DNA of 64,000 bases from positions 30,540,362 to 30,604,361 of the forward strand of contig CM049307.1 in NCBI GenBank assembly GCA_026874595.1, written 5' to 3'. Both the position numbers and the translations under genes were made by a program. Source of the stretch: Sipunculus nudus. Taxonomy: Eukaryota; Annelida; Sipuncula; Golfingiida; Sipunculidae. The notes under the pieces are model-generated. The model saw nothing but the letters and a program-made list of their open reading frames with translations, made no database searches and was not told the origin of the DNA. How positions within the stretch are numbered: the stretch's first letter is position 1; every line of letters starts with the position of its first letter. Positions 24,401 to 37,965 of this stretch are shown piece by piece.

Positions 24401-27400
24401 TTTGTATCCGCCAAAACGAAGTTTGCGGATACTATGTTTTTGACCGGGTTTCTCCGCCGCCGCCGCGTTCGTTTCCTGAGAACTTCTCTGAGACTACTGG
24501 ACGGATTTTTCCGAAACTTACACCAATAATCGGGTCACATGTGAACTGGTGCCTAACTAATTTGCGTTGACCTCTGACCTTTCCTCTCTGCCCAGCGTCC
24601 ATTTGTGCGTCTGTTTCAACACATTAACCCTCATATCTCGGGAACCGTTTGACCAATCAGGAAATAAAATTTATACAAATGTAGCCCTGGTGGCGCCACC
24701 TGTAAACAGATTTGCACAGTGTCCATCTGTTCATCTGCCTTGGGTTAAAATCACTCATATCTCTGCAGTGAATTGACTAATTCACCTGAAATTCGGCATG
24801 TGTATACATCCTGGATAGCTTTCTTGATTTTATGACAGGTGGCGCCACCTACATTCACGTTCACGCTGATGACATCCAAGCTCATATCTCGGGAACCGTT
24901 TGACCGATCAGGAATTAAAATTATTACAAAAGTAGCCCTTGAATAGCTTTATAACATACAAAAAACATGGTGGCGCCACCTGGAACCATGTTTGCACAGT
25001 GTCCATCTGTTCATCTGCCTTGGGTTAAAATCACTCATATCTCTGCAGTGAATTGACTAATTCACCTGGAATTCGGCATGCGTATACATCCTGGATAGCT
25101 TTCTTGATTTTATGACAGGTGGCGCCACCTACATTCACGTTCACGCTGATGACATCAAAGCTCATATCTCGGGAAATGATTGACCGATTGGGCCAAACTT
25201 TTGCATGTGTATAGATCTCACATAGCTCTTTATCATACGCAAAACTGGTGGAGCCACCTGCAACCATTTTTGCACAGCGTCCGTCTGTTTGTCTGCCGTG
25301 GGATAATGTCACTCATATCTCGGCAGTGCTTTGACATATCTGCCTAAAATGTTGCAGTTTTATACATCCTGGATAACTTTCTTGATTTTATGACAGGTGG
25401 CGCCACCTACATTCTAGTTAACGCTGCACACATCCGAGCTCATATCTCAGGAACCATTGACCGATTGGGCCAAAACTGTGCATGTGTTTAGATCTCACAT
25501 AGGTCTTTATCATACACAAAACTGGAGGGGCCACCTGTAACCAATTTTGCACATATTTCTGTTTGTCTGCCGTGGGCTAAAATCACTCATATACATGTAG
25601 TGGTTTGACTTTTCTGCCTAAAATTTCGCAAATGTATACAACTTGGACAGCTTTCTGGATTTGTGGTAGGTGGCACAACCTACATACACATTTAGGCCGC
25701 AGACATCCATGCTAATATGCAACATACCTCACTCTATTTCCCCTTGCCACTTAATCCATGCCACACTTCACCCGTTCAACTCTGATTTTTGCGGATACAC
25801 GTAGTCACTTGTCGGCTACCCGTATTCTAGTTTTTAAAGTTTACACATTTTTTCTCAATTTTTTAGATATATAATACAGACTAAGTCTTGGCCTGTTGGT
25901 TAATCTGTTTGATGCTACAGTTGAATGGGTATATACTACCATTCTGATGATAAAATTTCCTTTTGCGAATCTCTTCCAAGTCAGCTGAGCTTCATGACGC
26001 ATGGGTCACTTGTTTCAAGATTATGTGAACTATTGCATTATAGTTCATTTTCACAGGACTATTTATATTCCGTGATATTAATGTAAAATATGAAATGTAC
26101 GGACATGTGTGAAGAAAATATACACCATTTAAATCATGAATGTTCTGTAGAGTTCTTACCACATTTTTTAAACGGGCCCATTACCCGTGCATATATTACT
26201 GCTCGGGCCTAATACCCGTTAATTCATAACGGTTGGGGTTCATGAGTTGACATCCATTCATGACAGTTGTCTAAGAGAAGAGGTGGCTTATCGGTAAGGG
26301 AATGCTACTGAACAATCAGAGACGTGTTGGTTGGTGAAGGAGAGAAAATGCAGCAAGACTGTCACGGAGGAAAAGATAATGTGGCTTTTTTGGATGCCTC
26401 AGAATATTTTTCTCTTTTTTCCCAATCATTTTCTTTTCATCATCGACATCACATGAACTAATGAAATAAAACGTTTCAAAAGGTCTTACATGCAGGGTTC
26501 GGCACGTATTATGATATCAGTAACATGTAACAAAATAAACTTACAATTACACACAATATATATTTACAAAATTAACATTAAACCTTAATGTCTAGGATGA
26601 TAATAGAATATGCAACTCACCTTCAACTTGACGCTAACATATTTCAAGCGGAAATGAACACAATAAAATACAACCAAGTAATTAAATCACGATATTGAGC
26701 AGTTGGAAGGTATTCAAGCGATTAGGTTTAAAAGGATTTTGTTCCTTTTATTGATTTTGCATAACATTTTTGTGCTCTGCCACCTTACGCTCAAACAGTT
26801 TCATTTGTACATGCTTCTTAAACAATTGTAAAAATGGAGTGTTCACGTCATTTTGATAGTTGAATATTACAAACTTATAGATTAATAGCAACGTGTCAAT
26901 AAGGCTTTTATTCTCATAATGTCCTGCACAACCTGTATAAATTAATGACTTGCACATATCTTGCATCACAATTCCAGTATTTACAACCCATTCAGTTATC
27001 TGGTTATAGAACGAAGGACTCACAGTGCATTCCTCAAAATATATGTGTGATCGTATTGAATAATACGAGTATTTATTTGTGTCTATTATTTCCATTTATA
27101 CAATTTTTCGTTTACAGATAAAATATCATGTAGAATCCTGTACAGGAAATGTCTTAAATACATATCAAGCGAGACAGAAAATTGAGATAATGTGGCTCGT
27201 AAAGGAAGGAACATGCAGCTTTTCATTGAGGGAACGCTGCTCTTTAATCAGAAAAATGCAGGTTGGTTAGGAAGAGAAAATCTAGCTTTTGAAGGAGAGA
27301 AAACGCAGCTAGTATATAAGAGAAAGTGGTGCCTTCTAAGGGGAGTCCATACAGGTTGTCAGGGAGGGAATGCTGTTGGAAGCTTGTTACGGACTGAAAA

Positions 27401-29685
27401 TGTAGTTTATCAGGGACAGAAAGGGCTGCTGACCAAGGAGCAGCTATGAACGGAAAGAAATTTGAGCTCTCAATGGTAGAGAAATGGAGAGGAATGCAAT
27501 TTGTAGGAGAGAAATGGTGCTTGTCATGGAAATGAATTTCAGCTGGTTAAACAGAGAATTACTGATTGGGCAAGGGCAAGCTTTTAAAAAAAAAATAAAA
27601 GGAGCCGCATATCAAGAAGATGATATACAGTTTGCAAAGGAGCGAAAATACAGTTTTTCCATGGACAGAAAATGAACCTTTACAAGATAAAAATTAAGAT
27701 TGTTAAGTAGAATATATAATATATAAATGCATTCTGTCAATGAGAACAATGAGGAATGTATACGGACTGAATAATAAAAAGATAGAGTTGTCGAGGAAAG
27801 ACCCAGTAAGTGAATTGGAGGATCCTGTCATTTGTCAGAAACCCATTTGTGGTCATTTGTACTGTGTGTGTTGTTCCGATTGACTGTGCATATATTTCTT
27901 AATCCAAAACGGCGAATGTACCCGTATTCAAAGTGATACCTAAACCTTTCCTCTTTTTCCAGATATTAAAGCCATATCTCTCATCGAGCGGTCAAATGTT
28001 CCAAACTATGGCGGCGATGACTTTGGCAAACATTGATGATGAAAGAGGAACTGAGTTACTCGACAAGGCTGGTAGGTGGTTGCCATATTGATTCATGCTT
28101 CTCAATAAGGTCGGTAACATTGTTCTTGAGATGGTTGTGATTCAATAAACAAATTATTTCATAAGCATATTAAATATTCCAGGCTGCTTCGTTTTCTTGA
28201 TCTTGAGCATCTACTTACAAAATGCACTGGATGACAAAGAGAAACATCGATTTCGTGACCTCAGCCCAGTGGAGCTGACTGAAGGCCTCGCTCATCTTGC
28301 CATGAATGACAAAAACAAAATCAAGGTATTGTTTAATCGCGAAGCTATCCTCCAGTCAGACAATATAATTGACACTGTGACATATAGGCTTCGATTATAA
28401 GTCCTATGTCCAGTCCCACTGTCACCTTTATTACTCGGCCCACATTTGCTATAATATCTCCTAATAGAAGCTTCAATCTCAACAGTTGAATCCCATTGAT
28501 AATAGGTTTTCGGTTAATATTGTTTATATTGCAGGATTTGATGAGCACGGCGTTTTTCCTATAATATTTCTATTTACTTTTGACATATTTACATATTCCA
28601 CTTAAAACCATATAATCCGAATGTGCCAATACAGATTATTGAAGCAGAGATTCTGCCAAGTCTGGTAATCATGATGAAAGGTGACATTGTTGAGGAGCAG
28701 AAAATGGCCGCAATGTGCTGCTGGGCTCTGTCTTTTGGAGAACAGGCAAGACAGAAGCTGAAAGATGAAGAAGGCTGTATCCCGACGCTCCAGGCTCTGG
28801 CCAAATCTGATCAAAAGGAAGTCAAGAAAATGGCGGCGGGGGCGTTGTTGAAAATCCATGGAGAAAGAGAGACAAAAACAGAGAAAATTGGAGGTATTTT
28901 ATGTACAATAGAAGTCTCAATTTATATTGAATACGTTTTACACACTTTTCAAGACATTATAATTAACTTAAAATATGACTTCCTGCCTTTTCTTAGCTCA
29001 ACCAATTGTTCAGAATGGGCACAAACACATTCTTGCATTGAACCGCATGGTAGCTCATTTTCTAAATTCAGAAACTAATCTGTAGAGATTGTATTATTTT
29101 TTATCCTTTTTCAGTTCGTTAAAATAAATTGATGAATCATGAATGTGTATTTAAGCATCTTTAACCATTATTTGCACACCGATTAGACGTGGACATCCAT
29201 TGATGAATTAGAATTCTTACTGATACATTCTTGCGGAATGTTTGGATTAAATGGTACAGCTGCCATATAAAGTTTTGGTGATGAGGATTGTTTCGTAGTG
29301 ATTTTGATGAAATTACTTGCTCTTGTCTTGTTACTGTTCAATATGTACATCTACTCAGCTTGGCACATGTGTGTTACAGGTTTCCAGCTGATGGTTTCGC
29401 CAGTGTCAGTAGGTTTGCATATATTTTAAATCGTCAGCATACAGATTTTCCGTCTTGCACATTTGACGACATAAACACCATAATGATTTATAGATGGTTA
29501 AAAGTCTGGGCTCCAATGCCGGCCCTTAAGGGATACTACTATGAAGCACCCTTGTATCAAGTTCCATTCCCTTGCTGTGCGCGCTCCGAGAATATTTATT
29601 CATTCTCTATGAGAGATTTATGCCCTCTTAACACTTTGCCTCCGATTCCAATGTTTAATTTTGTAACAAGAGACAAAAACCACAC

Positions 29686-29722
<37 letters not shown>

Positions 29723-30244
29723 GTCCCAAAATTCGTGCTGAGAGTAATCTGTAAGAATATTTTACGTTTTTAAGTTTAAGCGATAATATTAACATTACCT
29801 TTGTAATCTCTTGTCCCATGGCTTAGCACAGCCCATTCCCTACAACTGTATACACTTTTTTGGTTATTTATATCCCCTTCGCTTATAAGTCAAACCGTTC
29901 AGGTAAACGTCTTGGCCAAAGGCATTTTGTTATGTTGTAATATGTTGTGATTTTGGCACTAACCCTTTAAGATCAAGAGCTGCTAGTAAATATGATAAGA
30001 AAGTTAGCATCTGAATATTCTAATCATACATTCTATTACAAAGGACTTTTTTTATAATCAGATGCAGATGGAGATCACGGGAGGCAGCATATTTTTATCA
30101 GCTATAGTCGGAAACATAAAGAAATAGTTTACAAGATTGCCGACCGACTACTGGTAGGTGTAAGGGTTAACTTTTTTTCTTCCAAATGAGATTTTTAACA
30201 TTACCCCTATTGCACCGTTTAAAGATTAGTCTACCTAATGAACA

Positions 30245-30298
<54 letters not shown>

Positions 30299-33200
30299 AC
30301 AAATGTATATTTCTCGGGGGATTTTGATGTATATATTTCCCATCCTACTGTATTATTCCCTGTCCAAACTTGAATTTTTTTCTGTGCCTGAAAAAAAAGT
30401 GTTTTCTCTGCACCAGGATGACGGCTATACCATCTGGATTGACCGGGACAACATGGGTGGCCGCACTATAGAAGCCATGGTTTCAGCTGTAGAGAATGCT
30501 GCCGTGATCATTATATGCATGTCAGAGTACTACAATATCAGTCCATCATGCAAGTTTGGTAAGTTAAGAAGATGTTTATGATAATTGAATGAAGCAATTC
30601 TTTATGCCAGTAATTTTAATAAACATACCTTATATACTTAGTTCCGAAGGTGGCCATTAAATAAGGATAAAGACTTATTTCGTGAGAGAAAGATTTGAAA
30701 CGATCGAGAAAACGATCACAAAATTATATGTGTTATGATGAAGAATTTCTTTCACTCAGTATGCAGGAAAGTTTTATAGTCAGCTTTTATGATTCAGCTA
30801 ACCTAAAGTTCAAATCCGAGAGAGTTAATAGTCATTGACTTATGTGATTGAATCATACCAGAAGATCAGATAAGACATTTTTAAAATGAGCTTTCAACTC
30901 GGGCGTTCAAATGCAGAGTTAGCCTCGCGACTTGTGACCTAAGGTATATTTCTCTGAACAAGGGCGATGGACATGATTATGTACAAAATTCCAGCGCCGT
31001 TTCACTCCTGACAATAAAAGCATATAGAGAAGTATGCTCATCAGTGCAACATAATTCCCTAAATTCTGTGTATTCACGCCAAGTAAAAACAGTGTGCGGC
31101 CACGTCGCTATTGCAGACTAACTGTTATTCTACATGTCATGTATATAGACGTTGTGTAGTAAATTCCCGAGCCATAATTCTTGGTCATTTCCTTAAATCA
31201 TTTTGCAAACTAAATGGATCTAAATATGGAGGGAATGGAAAACTAAAAAGAGGCAAATACCTTCGTATTTTAATGAATGCAATTGTATATTAAAAATGCC
31301 AAAACTTTATATTTTTGTTATTGGTTTTATACCAGATAAGTTTTATGAGGGAGATAAGATTTTGACATTCTACTTTACGAAATTAAATACAACTGACAAA
31401 GGAACAGACATACTGACAAACTGACACAAAGTTGAGACAAGATGACCAGACCAGGTCACATAAAGTCGCAAAGAAAGAATGAGCCAGATTTTGTAAATAT
31501 AGGACCAATATTGATAAAGTAATGTGGAAAATATGATTTTGGCGTGTTTTGATGATCTCGATCTTGAATTTTGAATTTGATAATCTTGAACTTTGAATTT
31601 AAAAGATAGCTCCCAGAAACCGTTCCTATATTTGACGTGATTTAATGACCTTGACCTTGGAGCCATATTGACAAATAAATAGACTTGAGGACTTTTAATA
31701 GTCAATCCACTTTATAAGTTTATAAGCGATTGCTGCAAAATTGTGGACAGTAGAGTGGGGACAGACAGACAGATTAGACGAGCAAAAGGCAAACGCTTGA
31801 TGGAAGATGAAACATAGACATTAAAAGGTTTCAGAGGAATATTTCGTTTAGGTGGAACGCCCTCTTAGTGGTCATGATCCTATGGTTAACAAAATATTGA
31901 GGCTAACGAATAAAATTAGGTAAATTTTTTGTAACTATGATCATTTTTGACAGAAACAAGATGTGTAGGAACGACACGCATGCACCCGCCGGCAGCATAT
32001 TAGAAATCTTTTTTAAGTGGTGGAGTATAAATGTAGCAATACTGAAGGATCCAGCATTTTATCATTATCCCTTTTTGATATAACAATGTATAATTAATCA
32101 AGGTAAATGGTGATGATGATGATGATGATACGAAATTCCGTTAGGGTTTATAAGGGGGTTAAGGGGTATATAACACCTAGTGAAATGTTGGTCAAACAGA
32201 ATTATATGCAAACTGGATCCGTAAGTGATTAATGAGGTCAATCAATGATGCATGTGTGGTGAGTTATTGTGTTAACATCTATATATATATTTTTTTTTAA
32301 AAATGGCAAACATTGAAAAAAGATATCTCACTTGAAACGAAATGTACCTCCCCAGAGTTTTCACAGGTATTTAGCTGATGAGTATAGTTACTGAATGAGG
32401 CGTCTCTTAATATTGACTATCCCGTAGGCAATGAGGCACAGCCTGATATTTGGTTAAATGTATTACTATATATTTTTTTTTTAATGGCAAACATTGAAAA
32501 AAGATATCTCACTTGAAAAGAAATGTACCTCCCCAGAGTTTTCACAGGTATTTAGCTGATGAGTATAGTTACTGAATGAGGCGTCTCTTAATATTGACTA
32601 TCCCGTGGGCAAGGAGGCACAGCCTGATATTTGGTTAAATGTATTACTATATATTTTTAAAAATGGCAAATTTTGAAAAAGATATCTCACTTGAAACGAA
32701 ATGTACCTCTCCAGTAATTTCACAGGTATTTAGCTGAGGGGTATACCTACTGAATGAAGCGTCTCTTAGTATTGACTATTCCGTAGGTAATGAGGCACAG
32801 CCTAATGTTTGGTTGAATGTATTTCTATATATTTTATTTAAAATGGCAACCTTTAAAAAAAGCTATCTCACTTGAAACACAATGTACCGCTCCAGTAATT
32901 TCAACATCCTGTAGCCCATGGAGTTATCTACAGATTGACGTGTGGTTTAATTTCGCCCATCCCGTAGGAGATGAGGCACAGCCTGATAATTTGTTCAGTG
33001 TATTACTATATATATATTTCAAAAACTATGCACACTTTGAAAAAGATATCTCACTTGAAACGAAATGTACCTCTCCAGTAATTTCACCATCCTGTAGCCC
33101 AGGGAGTTATCTACAGATTGAGGTGTACTTTTATTTCGCCTATCCCGTAGGGGATGAGGCACAGCCTGATATTTTTAAATGGCAAACATTGAAAAAAAAT

Positions 33201-34224
33201 ATCTCACTTGAAACGAAATGTACCTCCCCAGAGTTTTCACAGGTATTTAGCTGATGAGCATAGTTACTGAATGAGTCGTCTCTTAATATTGACTATTCCG
33301 TAGGTAATGAGGCACAGCCTAATGTTTGGTTAAATGTAATACTATATATATTTTTTAAAAATCGGCACAAATTGAAAAAAGATATCTCACTTGAAACGAA
33401 ATGTACCTTTGCAGAGTTTTCACCATCCTGTAGACCAGGGAGTTATCCACAGATTGAGGTGTGCTTTAATTTCGCCCATCACGTAGGAGATAAGGCACAG
33501 CCTGATAATTTGTTCCATGCATTACTTTATAAATATTTCAAATACTATGCACACTTTAAAAAAGTGAAACGAAATGTACCTCTCCAGTAATTTCACCATC
33601 CTTTAGCCCAGGAAGTTATCTACAGATTGACGCGTGTGACGTGTTAATTTCGCCCATCCCCGTAGGGGATGTGGCACAGCCTGATAAATTTTTTCAATGT
33701 TTTACTAAATATATATTTCACATAATATGCATATTTTGAAAAAAAGATAACTCACTTGAAACGAAATGTACCTCTGCAGAGTTTTCACAGGTATTTAGCT
33801 GATAAGTATAGTTACTGAATGAGGCGTCTCTTAATAGTGACTATCCCGTAGGCAATGAGGCAAAGCCTGATATTTGGTTAAATGTATTGCTTTATATTAA
33901 AAAAAGAGCAAACTTTGACAAAAAATATCTCACTTGAAACGAAATGTACCTCTCAAGAGTTTTCGCCATCCTGTGGCCGAGGAAGTAACCCACAGAATGA
34001 ATTGTGGTTGAATTTCGCCCATCCCGTAGGAGATGAGGCACAATCTGATAATTTGATCTACAAAAATACATATTTATAAAATCGCATGCACACTTTAAAA
34101 AAGATATCTCACTTGAAATGAAATGTATACAACATACTGTAGCCTAATATTCGAAATATTCGAAACATGTTGATTTTGTTTATGTTGGTTTTGATTTAGG
34201 CCTATTTTATATATATATATGTAA

Positions 34225-34270
<46 letters not shown>

Positions 34271-37200
34271 AAAATATATATTTCTTCTGAATGATTATTA
34301 TAATATAATATTTTGCCATAACATGGAAATTACTATGATTATTAATCATGATTTGTCATGTGTTACATAATGAACAGTTAATAAAAACTCGTATGCTTAT
34401 TAAAACGTATTTATAAGCCGCCCAGGAAGTGGGAACGCACAGTAGAATAAACGGAGGTAAATGGAGCGAAAGCGGAGAACGGCCAGAATCCGGTTCTCGC
34501 TTCTCTCGCACTAACTGCCACGATGTGCTTTCCTCAAACAAATGATTGGGCTAACGCAACAACAAATCAAGTTAATCTTGTGCTTCAGATCCTACAACAC
34601 CTTCATAGCTTTTCTGAAACAAATGATTATGCTTTCGCGACAACAAATAAAGTCTATCTTTGTCCCTTTCACTAGGCTCAGGTTCATCAGACTTTCTAGC
34701 GCAGATGTTGGCCCAGTCTTATTTAAATACACTTAACCAGTTTCTGTCTAGTAATGAAGGTCTACCTATAGGTGATCAACTATTACAATAGGTAAAACTT
34801 CCTTATTCTTGTACTGAACAGTGCATGAAATTTCGCAAACACACATTGATAAAATTATACCCTTTGAGTTTAACCCCAGATTCTTTCAGACGAATGTTTT
34901 AATTCTTCAACATTTCCGTGAAGTCAGCTGCGGTACCATTCTGCATGGGACATTGAACATCATTAACCAACAGGGTCACAAAATAGCCTTTAATACAATA
35001 AAAATTCAGTATATTCCCAAAGTTTATTAATCCGAAACAGAGTCCTCAGAATTAGAGTTCATATGAAAGTCAGAGTTTTCCTTAGAAACGTATCTTACTC
35101 TATCATGCGCTTTATTAGCCTTAACAGTTGGTTTACTGTTTACCGAGTCTTTAGACATGCACTTGACCGATTGATGTCCTAGCTTTTTATCTACCTTGAA
35201 CTTGTTTACAAATCCTCTGCCCTGTTTCCCCCTATGATTCCGTTTGCAATAAAAAACATATCAATTCGTTCAACGAAGGAGTTGTAAGTCTCTTTACTTG
35301 GCTGGAATTCAATAAATCGGCCGATGTAGCAAGTTGTCGATATTTGTTTTTCTGGATTTTCATTTCGGGAATTGTCGTGCTACCCTGAGGTTGGCCACTT
35401 CCTGGATCCGGATCATAAGCCGGATCTACACCGAAATCTATCGATACATCGGTAGCATATTCTAGAGGTGCCCTACAAATTTCGAAAGATTTTGTCCATA
35501 ATTGCGTGAGTTGCTCTGAACAAACACGCACACACACCGTTTGAGAAGACGACAGGGTAACGATCAGCAGAAATGCTCAGATCTAGACTGCAGAAGTGGC
35601 TGGGTTTCTTGGTTAGGCTCACGGTTGTCTTGTTGATCTCCTTCCGTGTCTTGGTTACCCAGTCCAGTCTCTGCTTCACTTAGAGCCACTCTCCAGGCAA
35701 TGTCTACTTTAAGTATCCCACTACATTCCTCCCTCCCCCTTCTGTGAAATAGATAATGTAGTTCAATGATCCTTTTAACTGAAGACATGCAAATTCAAAG
35801 CGGGGTGACAGGATAATTTGAATACAACGATCTTAATTACCCTAATGTTTCCTCTATATATTTGTTATGACACTATTAGTAATAGAGCTTGCTGGCAAGA
35901 GATTTCACTAGAACAATGAGACAATTAATAAAGCAACAAATCCATACATAGAAATAACCCTTTTATAAGAAAAACAATCCCTACCTAATAATTTCTAAGT
36001 CTAAGCCCAACCAATCCCTGAACTGGGCTGGTAGCACACAGTGAGAAAGAGCGGAGCTGGGCCGCTTCATTTTCATTTCTAGAGCTGAAACCAAGCAAAG
36101 ACCGGGAGATCACATTTTCAGAATACCCCATATAACCCTGCAAGGTTTTGGTTGCACAAATCTGCAACCTCACTAACTGACATGCCTCTGGTGGACCAAA
36201 TGCCCTGCATTGTAGTAACTACATCCCGGGTGTAATTAAAGACATCTAACTTTAGTTGTGACCTGTGACAGCTGGTAAACTACACCCAGCAACGGCAGAG
36301 TTGTGATAAAACTAAAACTCCAGGACCTGGACAAGAAAAGGAAGATAAGCTACAAGCTCGTCCCCAGTCAACTGTTGAATCCACTTCACTGCTTTAGTTC
36401 TTGTTAGAGTGTCAGTGAAGTAAAGCAGCAGCAGCTCTATGGCCTTCGGTGGTGCCATCTGTTTCCAGGATTCTAATACGTTATATACTTCCGTCAGGAA
36501 TATCCTGTCCAAAGTAAGGACAGCTCGCAGAACGATTCGTAACGCCTCGGAGATGTCACAAAGATGGTTCTTCTTCTCCCATAATGACCCTGCCGTATTG
36601 ATTTTTGACAGAGTCCTTCTCGAGAGTATCTTGTAGCTGTTCCTATATATCTTGATAATGGGAAAAGAGTGACTGGATCACACTTGGTGCCACATCGAAA
36701 GCTGAAGTGAAACTTACATAACAATCAATATCTGGCAAGTTGACCTTCAGTTATACACTATCTGTGACTTCAGTATTAGTGACAGGAGATCCCACTGGCT
36801 CGGCCATCGCATTCAAAACACTTTTAAATACTATAGGTTCCTTGGTGAACGCAAGTTTGGTCTGCAGCTTAACGGTCATCTTGTCCAGTTAAGGAGGGTT
36901 AGACATCAGAGAACAGACCATGTGACCCACATAACTGCCTCGTTTTGAGTGTGGAAAATGCAGCTTCAAAGCTTCAAACCTTAGCTCCTCCTCTGTGTGA
37001 TCGGTAATCTCTGTCAGTCAGTCATCTTGAACCAGCATGGTACTTTCCCCCCTGTTTCTCTCTCATTAAAACAGCTTTCTGCTGCTCTTATAGGGTTTCA
37101 GGTACGACAAAGAAAACGGGTCAACCATGTTAATCTAGCCATCCCAGATATATTACAAAAACTCTGCCTTCCCAGTTTAATTTCACTCACTTTAACCTTG

Positions 37201-37931
37201 CTGGTACGGGGTAATAGGTTTGCCTTGTCCTCTACAGTCGCCCCTAGGAGTTGCTTGTACATCTTTTCGTTGATTATTGACACCTGGGCTGCACTATCTA
37301 TTATGGCCATCGTCTACATCTCATTCACTTGTACTGTAAACACCAAGCTCTCGCCGACCACTTTTGAGATATTTATATTGACCTGTAGGTGTTAAGGGAC
37401 GACTGCTGTGAGTGGCGGATGCCTTATTTTATTACTGAATGTATACATATACATATTCAATAAATAAAAAAAGCATACACGTGAAATCAATTGATCCACA
37501 TTAACATGAATCAAAAGACTATAAAGAAATAAAATCACATTAACATATTATATAAACAGTTTGTTTCATCACCAATAATTCCATTTTAACAGACGATTGT
37601 CTCATAGTATATACTTCACTGAATGGTATTAAGTCCATATATCAGTTTTACTGATCCAGTATATTATGTGTATAATGTATAACATATATATTATGTATAG
37701 CAAGCATCCATATATACATAGAGGATAACCATGTTGGTCAGTTATATGAAACATCCGGGGCTATAATAAGGAATATAAGCTTTCCGTAGATATAATATTA
37801 TTCAGTCTTAACTAGACAGTTTAGTGTTTTGTTAATTTTCCTTTGGATAAAGACACCTGCTTTTTAATAGAATGGTATGTTTTAATAAAGTTATTGATAC
37901 TCCTAAATATAACGTTTGTTGTTGACATTTT

Positions 37932-37965
<34 letters not shown>

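Noticed and set aside
24407..25830. CRISPR-like regular repeats
   Set aside because: Repeats are long, diverged, unevenly spaced and part of a eukaryotic Helitron; no cas genes.
29288..29773. 161-codon open frame in copy 1 intron 7
   Set aside because: It ends by running through a (TA)n tract as IYIYIY, has no domain, and interrupts a well-supported intron.
32817..33590. 145- and 72-codon plus-strand frames
   Set aside because: They lie wholly in the ~175-bp satellite and repeat the same peptide.
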